64,000 nt of DNA from Batkoa obscura (Eukaryota; Entomophthoromycota; Entomophthoromycetes; Entomophthorales; Batkoaceae): assembly GCA_030770535.1 (NCBI GenBank), contig JASVEC010000005.1, forward strand, positions 1,054,001 to 1,118,000, read 5' to 3'. The position numbers and the translations under genes are program-made. Below, piece by piece: positions 11,281 through 22,877 of the stretch; positions within the stretch are counted from its first letter, which is position 1; each line of letters starts with the position of its first letter. The notes below the pieces were generated by a model. It ran no database searches, was not told the origin of the DNA, and saw only the letters and a program-made list of their open reading frames with translations.

Positions 11281-11389
11281 TATATGAGGATGTTTTTTTT
11301 GGTTTCATTATTTTTTCCATTTTTCAAGCACTATTTGAGTGGAAAAACTGCTAGTGAAATTCTTAAACAAAAAAATACATCCCCATATA
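11281..11389 (+). mobile_element. MITE family copy 2 (plus orientation)
   Basis: Same element as the copy ending at 11262, in the same orientation, only 18 bases away. It begins TATATGAGGATGTTTTTTTT and ends AAATACATCCCCATATA. Several substitutions separate the two (for example AAGCACT for AAGCGCT), so this is an old tandem pair or two insertions into the same spot. Confidence 0.8.
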
Positions 11390-12746
11390 TAATCCAAGTT
11401 TTTGAAAATGTGTTTCAATTTTATTTAACATTTATAAAATAATAAATGTTATAATAGTGTAAACTGGTTTAAAATGCTGATATAATTTTAAACACTCAGC
11501 TTTAATTAAAATATAAATTATTAAAATAGTTAGGTCATAAAACCTTATTATATTATATTTAAAAAAAGAATAGGTAAACTCATTAAAATTAAATAAATTA
11601 TTTTAATAAACAGGATTACCAAATATAGTAATGGTTATTAAAAGCAGTAAAATAATAAATTCTAATAAAAAATATTTTTTATAAGGGATTTAATACAAAA
11701 TACAATTAAAGCTGTTGCAGATTACTTAAAACTACCATGATTTTATTGTGGCAAACCGTTAAGACTTAATAAATATCAAAAAATATCAAATCAAGCTTAG
11801 ATTTCAAACTTAATAAATTATAAATACAAATATAAATATAAATACAAGTATAAATCGAAGATAATTTAAAACATAGTAGCTCCAGTATTGCCAATATAAA
11901 AATAAATTACAGGAATTTTACAACATTAATAACTAAAAAATAGACATTGATAGTTTATAATCTATCCTACCTTCAATTAATATGCAATCCGTCACTTCTT
12001 TATTATTCCTACTTATCTTTTCAACCAGTCATATCCACAGCATTGTGATCCGCGAACGACGACAATGGCAATAAGCAGCAGTAGAAGCTATAAAAGGGGG
12101 AGGCAAACTCTTATATGATAAATACATAAGTGAAAAATCTTTTTGTCATGGACCGAATACCAAGATATAGTATCAAAGTACCAAAAATTGCTGCGCAGCG
12201 GTATATAAAAATCGAGATGATATTTTTTTCAGTGAAGCGTTACATTATTGTTCTTGGGTAATCCATTGATGACCAAGTGTTTTGTTGAGGAGTATATGGT
12301 AATATATTATCAGGGGGAGTGTAAAGAGTTTATGAAAATGAATTAGATCGTTTTTGGAATTAAAGGACTTATGTTATTGTGCTATTTTTTTTTAAACTAG
12401 GTGATTTTTTTAAGTATCATGATAGCTAAAATGTATTCTCTTAATTTTAGATTGCTTATTAAATCATTGATTGTTAGATATCCATATATAAAAAAACAGT
12501 GGATAAAATATAGATAGTCAATATTAAACTAAATAAAAAATTGCAATCTATGTTTTAAAAAAAAGCAATAAATATAGCCACTGTATGTATATAAAATAAT
12601 AGTATAAAGCTATTAACGATGCTTTAATGTGCTTTGGAATTCAAATATTAAAATGTGGCCAAAAGCGGAACAGTAATTACTATATCAATTATTTAATTAA
12701 AGTTTATCACAGACAATAAACTTCACATACCAAAATTAAGAAATAA
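11390..12746. other. Gene-poor stretch with a possible relic
   Basis: AT-rich sequence between MITE copies. Apart from the short signal-peptide-like reading at 11982-12074 and interrupted readings up to about 12260, nothing coding is visible. Confidence 0.4.
11982..12074 (+). pseudogene. Possible relic of a secreted-protein gene
   Basis: An ATG opens a typical signal peptide, MQSVTSLLFLLLIFSTSHIH, followed by SIVIRERRQWQ and a stop after 30 residues. Downstream the same general region (to about 12260) is less AT-biased than its surroundings but full of stops in all frames. This could be the 5' end of a decayed secreted-protein gene, or a chance hydrophobic reading in AT-rich DNA. No family is recognised. 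Confidence 0.3.
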
Positions 12747-12848
12747 TATATGGGGATGTTTTTTGTTTAAGAAATTTACTAACATTTTTTCCGCTTGATA
12801 GCGCTTAAAAAATGGAAAGTAATGAAGCTGAGAAAAACACTTATATAT
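12747..12848 (-). mobile_element. MITE family copy 3 (minus orientation)
   Basis: Reads TATATGGGGATGTTTTTTGT and TTAAGAAATTTACTAAC at the left and ends GAAAAACACTTATATA, the reverse orientation of copies 1-2. The core TAGCGCTTAAAAAATGG is conserved. It lies just upstream of the decayed F-box gene. Confidence 0.75.
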
Positions 12849-12974
12849 AAATTAACAAATAGCACTTCACTTCAAATTCAAATGATGACGAATAAGAATT
12901 TAAACTTTTAAATCCCAAAAAGGAATAGTAAAATTTATTTTATAATATCTTTCATATAAAGACAAACTCAAATT

Positions 12975-14179
12975 GCTCCTTTTTTTTATATAAAGAATCA
13001 AATAAAGTGGGGCTACCAATACTGCGGGAAGATATGACACCAAATAATAACCAATATTACAAAAGAAATTGACGCTAGTTTTAAAAAAAATGGTCATTAT
13101 AATGTATTGATTAATCAACAATTGATATACACAGATAACGCTAAATTGCATATAGGTCTAATTAGTTGTTTAAAGAACAAAGAATACTTTAAAGATATTA
13201 GACTGATAGACTTACATTATAGTAGTTTAGGTGACAGAATGGGAGCTGATAGTTATATTTCTATCCATAGAAGTAGTATTAAAAAAGTGCTGGAAGATTT
13301 AAAGCATTTGAAGATTGATCGAGCAAAAAGCTACTTTGAAACATCATTATTACCATATCTATCGTCAACCATTACTTCACTAATAATTCAAAATAACATC
13401 TTTGATTCAGTTACATCTTTGGTAGCTCTATTAGGTAAATTCAGTAGCTTCAAAAGGCTCATATTAGATCATATTCAAATCGGATTGGATGTCTTTACTT
13501 CTTTATCAAATAGGCAGCTCTCACAACTAAAGCAACTACATTTTAACTGTTTGCATAGAAATGAAGTTGAAGAAATGCATATCAACTTGAATGATTACTC
13601 AAAACTTGGAGAGCTTTATATCGTTGAAAAATCAACATTATTGTTTAGTGGATCATCAAATTTAAAGGAATTGAGACTAAACAACGTTGATGTAGCTAAT
13701 TTAATCCCAAATGATCAAATATTTCTAGAGTCAAAGCAACTAAACTTAGTGTTTTGTAAAAATATACTAGCCAAGCATTTATATTTGATGTTTAAATGAT
13801 AATGATTACACTTAAATTTAATGGTATATTACACCTCATCACTTCTTATCAAAGATGTTTATTCAAAAAAGAATAATATAATAACATCAATTATCTAAGT
13901 TTAACTTTAGTAAGCAATTTTTTTCAGTACTTACATACACTGTGTCCTATGTTACAAAACCTTGAAATGACAAACTATCACCTTGATACTGATATGCCAT
14001 CTTCTAATCACAAAATAGGAGGGTATTCTAATTTAGATAGCGTAGCATTTAAATGTATCAAATGCCTCAATTTAGGTATTTTTATGGATTATTTTATTAA
14101 AGTTAATAAACAAACACTAAATGCAATTAGTTATTCTTTTTGTATTCTAATGTTTTACTTACTCAGTTTAGTGTTTTAA
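12975..14179 (+). pseudogene. Decayed F-box/LRR gene
   Basis: A relic of the same family as the intact F-box genes. The F-box tail is readable around 12997-13050 as NKVGLPILREDMTPNNNQYY, followed by stops. From 13107 to 13799 there is an open LRR segment of 230 residues with LPYLSSTITSLIIQ, FSSFKRLIL, LKQLHFNCL and SNLKELRLNNVDV. The frame then breaks, and the repeat end LQNLEMTNYHLDTDMPSSNHK is read at 13949-14179. The N-terminal half of the F-box is missing. Interruption between the segments indicates a pseudogene, though 13107-13799 could still yield a truncated product. Confidence 0.75.
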
Positions 14180-15011
14180 CATCTAAAGAACATTTATACT
14201 ATTAAAAAAGGCGTATTATTGTTTTGAAAAGTTATTAGTTCATAATTAAACATCTTTTTCAGCTTATATAACAGTATTTTATGTTTCAAAAAGCTATAAA
14301 AAAATGTTTTTAATATTAACTTTGATTTTTTTAGTTACTATAGATGTTTCTGCTTGTGCTTAACTACAATAAACTATAATGTATAAGTGGTTCAATGTTA
14401 CACCTTCAGCTATACATGAGCATGATTAATGCCATAAAACAGCGGCTATCTGTTATTCAGCTAAAAGCACCATGGCCCTTTAATTAATCATAGCTTAAAA
14501 TAACCAAACACGAATAATGATAAACTTTGTAAGAATTTATCACCTTTCTCTTGCTTTAAATTACAAAATTTAGAAGCAATGAAGTTAGGATTCTCTTAAT
14601 ACCAAATTATTCAGTTTATAGTATTCGTAATTTTTATCATTGTTAAGCAAATTTATTTTTCATGATGACGTCTTTTGGATTATTTCAAAACTTGTTTGAG
14701 CTATTTTATATCCTTAGTATGGGCATTTCACAATGGTATTCTAGGTATAATCGATGTAAGGTTTATTCAGAAGCTCTTGTAAATTTTTTAAGCAGTACCT
14801 AAAAAATAATTTTGCATCTATTATAATATATAAAATCAAGGCTGAAGCCAAAGGTAGACTCAGAAAAGTCAGTTAAATCGTTTACATTTAATTTTATACA
14901 TTATGATACATGCAAAATTATTTTTCAAGCTATATCTTGAAATTTTACCTTAGATATGTACATGTAAACTAAAAAAGAAAAAACTACTTTTCATTTTTAC
15001 TAAAAAAGAGA
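14180..15011. other. Spacer with F-box 3'-end echo and promoter-like block
   Basis: AT-rich. Around 14650-14670 the sequence TTTTTCATGATGACGTC resembles the end of the intact F-box gene at 6600-6635, hinting at another family remnant. About 14775-14875 resembles the upstream block of the F-box gene at 2893 and precedes the reductase start by about 200 bases. Confidence 0.4.
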
Positions 15012-15971
15012 ATGGAATCCTATCACCTCATTGTAATTACCGGAGTAACTCAAGGCTTTGGGCAAGCAATCTTTGAGTCCATTATCAAAAAATATCAGTC
15101 CGATGAATCCTCAAAGCTAAATTTCATTCTATTAGGTAGAAATAAAGAGAAGTTGAACCACCTTAAAACTAATCATGAAACTAAAAGTATCGAAATTAAC
15201 CCAATTACAAGCTTAGAATTTTCAAATGTGGATAGTATAAACTGGGAAAATATCAATGTTAAAGTGAAGGAGATAATAGACAGTGAGGCATTTAAGGCAA
15301 GCAAAACTAAAAAGTTATTGTTTTTTAATAACCATGGTACCCTTGGAGATGTTAGTAAAAATGCACTTGAGTTGGAAATAAGTGAAATTCAACAATATTT
15401 AAATATTAACTTGACTAGTTTCATTTATTTGAGGTAATTTGAATTTATTTTTTACCATTATTCTTTTTTACTTTTAAATTTCTATAGTAATCTATTCTCA
15501 AAATGGAGCCAACATACCGACTTTGATGAAAAGGTCATTATCAATACTTCTTCTTTAGCCGCAACTACACCAATGTGTAACTCCTCGTTATATTGCACAA
15601 TAAAGGCGGCTAGAGATATGTTTTTTAAGGTGGTTGCATTGGAAGAAAAGAAGGTAAGAATTGTAATATTATAAGTGATTTATTTATTAATCCTTTGTTA
15701 GACCAATATTAAAACTTTAAATTATGCTCCTGGCCCTATGGAAGGTAGAATGCAGGTCATTTTACGTAGTGAGCTTAAAGATCAAGAGTTAAAAACAGTG
15801 TTTCAAAATTTACAAAAAGAGGTAATGGTATTTGTTACGCATTAATTCCATTATTAATATTTGATTTAGGATAAATTAGTTAAAATGAGTGATTCTGCTG
15901 ATAAATTAGTTCAATTAGTCCATTTAAATGAATTTGAAAGTGGAGCTCATATTGATTTTTTCGATATTTAA
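15012..15971 (+). CDS. Sepiapterin reductase (short-chain dehydrogenase)
   Basis: Four exons (15012-15433, 15488-15653, 15702-15821, 15870-15971) give 269 residues. The N-terminal Rossmann fold begins VITGVTQGFGQAI (TGxxxGxG cofactor loop), followed by LLGRNKEKL with an NADP-type arginine and the NNHGTLGD loop. The catalytic serine is in INTSSLAATTP and the Tyr-x3-Lys pair is in YCTIKAARDMFF. The tail matches sepiapterin reductase: LNYAPGPMEGRMQ and FESGAHIDFFDI. The enzyme makes tetrahydrobiopterin from 6-pyruvoyl-tetrahydropterin using NADPH. Other short-chain dehydrogenases remain possible, but the substrate-specificity tail favours this call. Confidence 0.88.
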
Positions 15972-16065
15972 TAAAGTAGAAATAAATAGATCTAAATGGT
16001 TTATTATATAATGTAGATTACAATTATTATTTATTATTATTTATTACTATTTATTATTATTTACT

Positions 16066-16947
16066 TTAACCTAATATCTTAGTAGCAATAGGTCCTAATT
16101 GACTACCAATATTATTCAAAGTATTCGGATCAATCTTATTTAATATACTTGGGTCAACGCTATCCAAGTTCGGTATCTGCTTTTGTAAAGTAGCGATAAG
16201 AGCGTTTGGATCAATATTATTAGGTAAGCCACCATTATACAATTTCAATATTAAATCCAAACCAGGTATTTTAGTACCAGCCTAATTAAAAAAACATAAA
16301 TACAAATAATAATTATAAATAATAATAATAATATTTACCGGAATAGGGCAATCAAACTTGGCATTATTTGAAAACGTAGGTAAATTTATATTGATGGCAA
16401 CAATTTTAGCTACAATATTTAAGTCGTAATCCACTTCTAATTGTCCCCTTTGAGTATTTTGTAATAATCCACAATTATTCGCAATATATTTTAAAATCAA
16501 CAAGTCAGTATCATCTTTTAATTTATAATCAACCTTAATAGGAAATAATATATTTGTCTTTGCTTGCTTATTGATACCCACATCTTTAAGACTACCAGTA
16601 GCTAAAGTTACTTGCTTATTCACTGGTAAAGAGCCCTAAGCGATTTATTAACATCGATTTTAAGATTTTGAAAAATACTTGAAACTTACTTCAGCAGCTA
16701 TTGAGCTTAATGTAGCACCAATAAAGTTAGGGTTATCCACGGTGAAATTAAGCCTCAAATTAAAAGAAAAATCAGTAGCGCCATTTAAAACAAAGGAGTC
16801 TTTGGAATTTTCGGGCGGTAAGGCTCCATTAAATTCAACACTTGGTTGTCTTGCCCATAAAAAGAAAGCGGTAACAGCGGCTGCGGCTAATAAAATCAAA
16901 ACAACTATAAATGTACAAATGCAACAACAAACACTTCTTTTTTTCAT
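16066..16947 (-). CDS. LEA-2-like single-pass membrane protein
   Basis: Three exons (16947-16690, 16635-16339, 16281-16066) give 256 residues. After a basic, Cys-rich N-terminus (MKKRSVCCCICT) there is one membrane helix, FIVVLILLAAAAVTAFFLWA. An extracytoplasmic domain resembling the LEA-2/LEA14 immunoglobulin-like fold follows: LNGATDFSFNLRLNFTVDNP is the typical NPN strand, then the ILFPIKVDYKL region. The C-terminus has Ile/Pro/Asn-rich helices (IDPNALIATLQKQIPNLDS). Proteins of this type occur in many fungi, usually with unknown function at the plasma or vacuolar membrane. Both introns are GT-AG and about 54-57 bases. Confidence 0.7.
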
Positions 16948-17541
16948 ATTTGCAAATTAAAAGTTAATAAAATTAAGAAATTAATTAAAAGTATTTGTCA
17001 ATATTTATAGTTTTGAGAATGTTCAATGATTTTGAAACAAAAGGCAATCAATTGTTCGAACCTTTAAAAATTTTCCTTTATTTTTTAAATAAAAAATTCC
17101 CCCTTTTATGATTTTTTAACACATTGTTTTTTGTCAACTGCTTTGTATTTACGCTTGACAGGATGGCTATTTTTAAATGATTCTCAAGCCTGGGTATTGA
17201 AAGCTAAAATTAAAATTAAAACAAGAACTTAATGATTTCATTTAAAGTATGGGCAATGATGACTTAATCACAGGAGATATTGTAATGCTTTAACTTTGTT
17301 TATTTTACTGCTGTTTGAATTTAAAACTATTTTTAATAATTACGAGCCACTTATAAAGTTATTCATTTAAATAAAGTAACATGTATCAAACCAAACTAAA
17401 TTTAGCTCAAAATGTCCAAAAAACGAACTAAATGTGTATTCGAAAATAGTAAATAAGAGCAAAACCAAAATTCCAATACTAACAAAACTTCATAAATATT
17501 AATTTAATAAAATAATTTAAAACATATCAGCTCAAATTTAT
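16948..17541. other. Spacer, nothing recognised
   Basis: About 590 AT-rich bases holding the upstream region of the LEA-2-like gene and the 3' end of IST3. No repeats or RNA genes seen. Confidence 0.4.
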
Positions 17542-18683
17542 TTATCTTCTTCTTTCGTAGCTGTCCCTTCTTTCATATCTACCTTTATCATCCATATATC
17601 GATCTCTTTTTTCATATCTATCATAATCATCATACCTATCTTTTCTATCATATCTATTTTTTGAACTTTCTCTTCCTTCATATTTATCATAATTACGTCT
17701 TGATTCATTTCTATCCCTTTTTTCGTACGAATCTCTACTACGATTCCTTGTTTCTCTTCTTTCAGATTTATAATCATCCTTATAATCTCTTTCATGTTTG
17801 TCTTTTCTATAATTTATCAAAATAAAAATAAACGAAAAATAATCAACATAGATAAAAATATTTACCTAGATTTTGATTGATCCTCCCCTTTCTCCTTTTT
17901 ACTTTTTTTACTCTTTTTATTTTTATTTTCTTTTTTCATTAACTTTTCATAAAGATATTCTGCCATTGGGTCATCTGGATCAATTCCATTTTCAATCATT
18001 AAACTTTCTTTATCCTTAACTTCTTCCTTTTCTTCTTCCGAGGCTGGTACTATAGTAAATTGCAGTTAAAAACTGTCAAAATTAAGAACCATTATATCTA
18101 TCACTTACTTTCAATAAGCTTAGGAGCCGCGTTATAACTTAAGTCTAACCTTTCTACACCATCTTCCCCTTTTCTTTTGGGTGGCTTGTAATCTTTCACA
18201 TGATCTACTCGTATTTTTCGATCTAAGATCTAAATTATCAATAATTAGTTAAAACAAATTTATTCCTTTATACTTACTTCAATAGAATTTAAGTTATCCA
18301 CAGCTAAATTAGTAGATCTTTGGTCCAAATATTTTAAATAACAAAACCCTTTCGATTTGCCAGTTTCTTTATCTCTTATTAGATTGACGTCTTCTATCTC
18401 ACCATATCTATTAGCTTATAAATAAATAAATCATCATTATAATTATTATATTCTTACTGAGAAAAAATGGTAATGATATCTCCTTCGGTTAAGTCAAATG
18501 GTAAACTACCAATAAATATATAAGCTGAGTGTTTGTAATCATCATGCCATGAACCTGAAGCATCCAAACCTCGGGTTATCATCCAATCAATTTCCTTTTC
18601 ATTAATACGTTGGATTTCTTTTGTTACGCTAAGGTTTTAATTAATGACTAAAATATTACGTTTGATTTTAAAATTTACTTCAT
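17542..18683 (-). CDS. IST3: RNA-binding splicing factor Ist3/RBMX2 (Snu17)
   Basis: Six exons (18683-18679, 18628-18458, 18407-18278, 18229-18109, 18049-17866, 17806-17542) give 291 residues; the first exon encodes only M and two bases of the next codon. The family opening is [12 protein letters not shown] and [20 protein letters not shown] single RRM follows (RNP2 YIFIGSL; RNP1 [12 protein letters not shown]), then [15 protein letters not shown]. The last third is a low-complexity Lys/Arg/Asp/Tyr/Ser tail typical of nuclear splicing proteins. Ist3 belongs to the RES complex, which stabilises the activated spliceosome. A gene dense in tiny introns is itself consistent with heavy reliance on splicing here. 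The start codon lies 65 bases from that of ATG27. Confidence 0.88.
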
Positions 18684-18748
18684 TTTTAAAAAGAATAAAA
18701 AGACTAAAAGTTTAAGCTTTAACTTTTACGTTTTACCTTTTTTTTAAA
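18684..18748. promoter_or_regulatory. Compact bidirectional promoter IST3/ATG27
   Basis: Only 65 bases separate two divergent start codons. Transcription of both genes must start within this segment or inside the opposite gene's 5' part. It is pyrimidine-rich on the plus strand (TTTTACCTTTTTTTT just before the ATG27 start). Confidence 0.6.
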
Positions 18749-19191
18749 ATGTACTTTAATTTCATTTTAATATTAATATTCAATTTAATTTCAAATATTC
18801 AATGTAAATGGGATTGTACTCAAGAGATCTCAATTGACAACTTAAAATTTAATTTTAAAGATTTAAATAAGTAAGTATACTCACTAATATCTAACAATAA
18901 CACTTTAACATTTCCATTAGAGAATATACGATTTCCACAAATAAAACTACAAAACCAACGATAACTGAAACTAACTATGAAATTAATATTTGTGATGGTA
19001 CAAAAAGTAAAAAAGATGCAAAAGACCAATGTGGGGATGGTACTTATATCTGTCAAAGTATTGTCAATTATAAAGATAATTCCGAACCCAGAGTTATTAG
19101 CTTAATTGAAGTAGCTAATAATAAAAAGCCACCTAGCTTATCTACCACTGCAATTGAGGGTAAATTTGATAGTAAGTAAAGATAAATATGA

Positions 19192-19222
<31 letters not shown>

Positions 19223-19890
19223 GGCTTACATCTATCACTATCCGGGGAAACTATTGATGAACAAGAGCAAAGCACTTTTGTACAGTTTCAATGTGATAAA
19301 GATAAGGTAAATGAAAATATAATACAATAATTTTAATAGAAATACTAAATATTAATTTTTAAAATAGGATGAAGAGCCAAAAATTTTAAATTATGAAAAC
19401 GGTAAATTAACTTTAAGTTGGATTACTAAACACGCTTGTCCACTGTAAGTTTTATTTTTGTGTTATTTTTTAGTTTCCTGTTTAGTTAACTCTTTTGTAG
19501 TGGTGATAACTCAGCCCCACCTAGTAATCCAGGAAACAGCCCGGCTACTCAAGCTGGTATTGCGTTTAGTACAATGTAAGCTTTAATAATGACATTTTTG
19601 TGTTTTATTATTTATTTATTTATTATTTTATTAGCATATTATTATTGATATTATTTTACTTTATCTTTGGTATCCTTTATAATTATTATGTACTTAATAA
19701 TAGTGGTTGGGATTTAATACCAAACATAGGATTTTGGCAAAATTTCATACCTAATTTAATGGTAGGCTTTTTATAAATAATAATAATAATAATAATGATA
19801 ATTAATATAATTTTAATTTAGACATTGATTCATTCTTCAGTTACATTTATTTCTGGAAAAAGACGCAGAAGTGGGTATAATAGAGTTTGA
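18749..19890 (+). CDS. ATG27: Autophagy-related protein 27
   Basis: Seven exons (18749-18870, 18921-19171, 19224-19306, 19368-19444, 19501-19575, 19635-19761, 19822-19890) give 267 residues in one frame. A signal peptide (MYFNFILILIFNLISNIQ) is followed by a lumenal mannose-6-phosphate-receptor-like domain with paired cysteines (WDCTQE, INICDG, DQCGDGTYICQS, FVQFQC, KHACPL). A membrane helix FSTILLLILFYFIFG and the short cytosolic tail ending RRRSGYNRV complete the type I protein. Atg27 cycles between Golgi, vacuole and Atg9 vesicles and supports Atg9 trafficking. One intron (about 19172-19223) contains a TAA trinucleotide run. It converges with the aldo-keto reductase, 55 bases away. Confidence 0.88.
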
Positions 19891-19945
19891 AATTAATAAA
19901 TTTATACTTTAATGACTTTGAAATTGCTTTTATTTTCATGTTTAT

Positions 19946-21146
19946 TTATAAAACTGTTTCTGGATCCCAACAAAATTTGTTAGATTTTAATTCATATTTA
20001 TTATCATAAATACAACTATTGAAAAATTCGTTTATCTAAAAAAGTCAATATAGTACATTATAGAAACATAATATTATTTGAAACTTACATTTTCATTCAA
20101 TTCTATATTTAAACAATTAAAATTACTAATTAAATGCTTTACACTATTAGTTTTTGGAATTACCACAATATTTTTTAACATTGCCCATTTTAGCAGAAAA
20201 CCAACTAATTGTCCTTTGATGTCATCCTCCTTTAACAAACTTTTATTGAACTTTAAAAACTGTTTAAAAAACTCATCATCATCATTAATCAATTGTCCTT
20301 CCCCTAAGGACGAATAAGCTTGAATTTGTATCCCATTTCCCTTACAATAATCTACGATTTCTTTCGATTGATATAAAGGGTGATATTCTATTTGTAAAAC
20401 TTGTGGTTTAATTTGACAATAAGTTAATAACTCCTTTAAATGTGATAAAGTATAATTGCTGATGCCTATATTTTTGACTATGCCTTCGTGATATAAACGT
20501 TCTAAGCTTTGGTAAGTTTGTTTTCGATATTCCGAATTCATAGAAGATTGAGGACTGATCCTTGAAGTACCAGGCCAATGGATCAACATTAGGTCAATGT
20601 AATCTAAACGCAATTTTTTTATCGTTTCTAAAGTGGCTATTGATTGTTGTTGTTTAGATAGTTGATTTAAATAACAAGAATAATTTACACTCATAGCCTT
20701 TATCTGCTCCTTGGTTGTTTGGAGCTAAATAAAATAAGTTCTATCATTTATTGAATTCTATTTATTAATCTCAGTTAATTACCTATTTTACTAGTAATAA
20801 ACAAATCCTTTCTTTCGATTTTATCCTTATTATCAGTTAGATATTCTTCAATAACTCCACCTATCATTTCTTCATTCCTGTACACTTGAGCTGTATCTTT
20901 ATATATTGTTTTAGTAAATATTAAATGCATTTTGTTGCGTTTTTTAAAAATTACCTATTAATCGATAACCTACTTCTATTCCTTCAGTTAATATTTCTTG
21001 AATTTGATACTTATCTCTCATTCGATAAGTGCCAACTAGTGTTTTTATTGTTATTATATGTTATTATGTAATATATTATGATTCTAATTACTCCCAATTA
21101 AAGGCATAACACTCCCATTATTTAACATGACTGATTGAGTTTGCAT
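19946..21146 (-). CDS. Aldo-keto reductase
   Basis: Six exons give 307 residues, with introns at 20688-20637 and near 20745, 20930, 21070 and 20060. The catalytic tetrad is complete: Asp and Tyr in LIDTAQVYRNE, Lys in LFITSKIAPN, His in DLMLIHWPG. Later blocks are NIGISNYTLSHLKELL, QIEYHPLYQ and VVIPKTNS (NADP phosphate-binding loop). The C-terminus reads WDPETVL. Such enzymes reduce aldehydes and ketones with NADPH in the cytosol; the substrate cannot be told. What looks like a frameshift near 20690 is resolved by a 52-base GT-AG intron. The gene looks intact. Confidence 0.85.
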
Positions 21147-21281
21147 TTTAACTTAAAAATAAAAAACGAACAAAAAATTTTCAAGTCAAACTTTATAAAA
21201 TAATAATAATTAAAAATAGCTATATTTTAGTTTATTTTTATATGTTTTTAAAAAATAGAATCCATCAGAGTGAAAAAATCC

Positions 21282-22877
21282 TTAATTCATCATAGCTGCA
21301 AGCCCACCAGCTTCTTGTTGTTCTTTAACAAACATTTCAAAGTATTGATAGATAATAGTAACAGCTAAAAGGATACCAGTACCAGAACCAATAGCTCCCA
21401 TTAAATCTGCACTAACGGAAAGTAAACCAATAACAAGACCACCAACGGTAGCAGCTTGTGGAATAACTTTTTTAAGTACCTTATAGATCGATGTATCACG
21501 ATGGCCTGCAATAACGGTATCTTGCTCTTTAAGTTGTTTAGCTACATCACGTGGTGAAGAGCCAGAAATTTCAATCCATGTGCGTGAGAATAAAGCACAG
21601 GCTCCTAAAATAAATCCAAGATAAACAACAAAGTGAATTGGATCTTGTAATACTTCAATAAATGCATTTGGTGGACGTAAATAATAAGCTAAACCAGATA
21701 CTGGACTTAACATAGTACTTTCTCCAACTGGCTGTAAGAAAATTAATACAATTGCTAATAATAATGATACTATTGTTTACCTCCCAAACACCAAATAAAC
21801 GAACTAAAAAGTTTTCAGGGAAACGAATATAAAGCATTTGAGAAACGAGGAAAACATTAGAAGTTAAAGCAGATTGAAGCATAATTGGCATATTGGAAGT
21901 ATAAAATAATTTGACTGGGAAAGTACCTCTTGAGCCACGAGCTTTGTTTGATTTGATTGGAATTTCAATACGGAAACCTTGAAGGTAGATGACTAAAGCA
22001 AATACAAATACAGTAGCGAATAAGTTGGAAAGATTGGGTAGGTTGGAACGGAATAAAGCTTCATTTAAGGCCTTAAATTTGTTACGACGTGTAAATAAAA
22101 GATGGAAGAAAGCAATAATAGCTCCTTCGAATTCAGCCCCTTTACCAGTATTAAAAGTACTTGGACTAAATGCTTTCCAAATAATAGTTTCACAAATGTT
22201 AGTAGCAATAAATAAATTGATACCAGAGCCTAATCCATATCCTTTTTGAAGTAATTCATCCAATAAAATTACAATTAATCCAGCAACAAATAATTGAATA
22301 ACTAATAAAATACATACACCAACACCAAGATCACCTGGTGTACCATAAAGTCCAGTGATAACAGATACTAAAGCTTGTCCAAAAGTAATAATCATAGCAA
22401 ATACTATTCATAAGATAAGTAAAAGATAACAGTATAAAATAAACTCAAGCTTACATTTTTGAGCAGCCCCAAAAAGAGCGCGATCTTCTCTTAAAGAATA
22501 ATCGACTTCAATAAGATTAGCCCCAGCCAACATTTGCATAATCATACCAGAGGTAATAATAGGAGTAATACCTAACTCCATTAAAGTACCTCTGTTAGAA
22601 GCAAGAATAACACGCATCCAATATAATGGATCGGAAGAATCACCAGACATAATACCATATAATGGAATTTGAGAACATACTAAAAAGATAAAAAGTGTAA
22701 TGGCAGTCCATAACATCTTTTGATTGAAAGGAACCTAATTTTAAGGGAGAGGTTAGATTAATGTCTATTATTTGAGTGTTTTGATTATTTTAAACTTACT
22801 TTTCTATCTGGAGAAGCTACCTCAGGGATAACATTCACAAAAGGACGTATCAGATGTAAAAATCGAAAAGAAGACAT
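21282..22877 (-). CDS. SEC61: Sec61 translocon alpha subunit
   Basis: Four exons (22877-22800, 22734-22455, 22403-21781, 21731-21282) give 476 residues, the standard Sec61 alpha length. It starts [20 protein letters not shown]. The plug and lateral-gate region is present ([32 protein letters not shown]), as are [20 protein letters not shown], the long cytosolic loop with [14 protein letters not shown], and the C-terminal cytosolic loop [15 protein letters not shown]. Ten hydrophobic segments are expected. It forms the ER protein-conducting channel with Sec61 beta and gamma. It is highly conserved and intact. Confidence 0.96.

Noticed and set aside
11173-11442. Open frame of 89 codons with two similar halves, as if a tandem-repeat peptide
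   Set aside because: It is translation through the tandem MITE pair; the repeat is the DNA element, not a protein.
16679-16960. Plus-strand open frame of 93 codons
   Set aside because: Antisense of the first exon of the LEA-2-like gene, which has a clear membrane helix and intron structure.
20637-20700. Apparent frameshift in the aldo-keto reductase
   Set aside because: A 52-base GT-AG intron (20637-20688) restores the family sequence KGYESTLETIKKLRLDYIDL without any frameshift.
21989-22249. Plus-strand open frame of 86 codons
   Set aside because: Antisense of the highly conserved third exon of SEC61.
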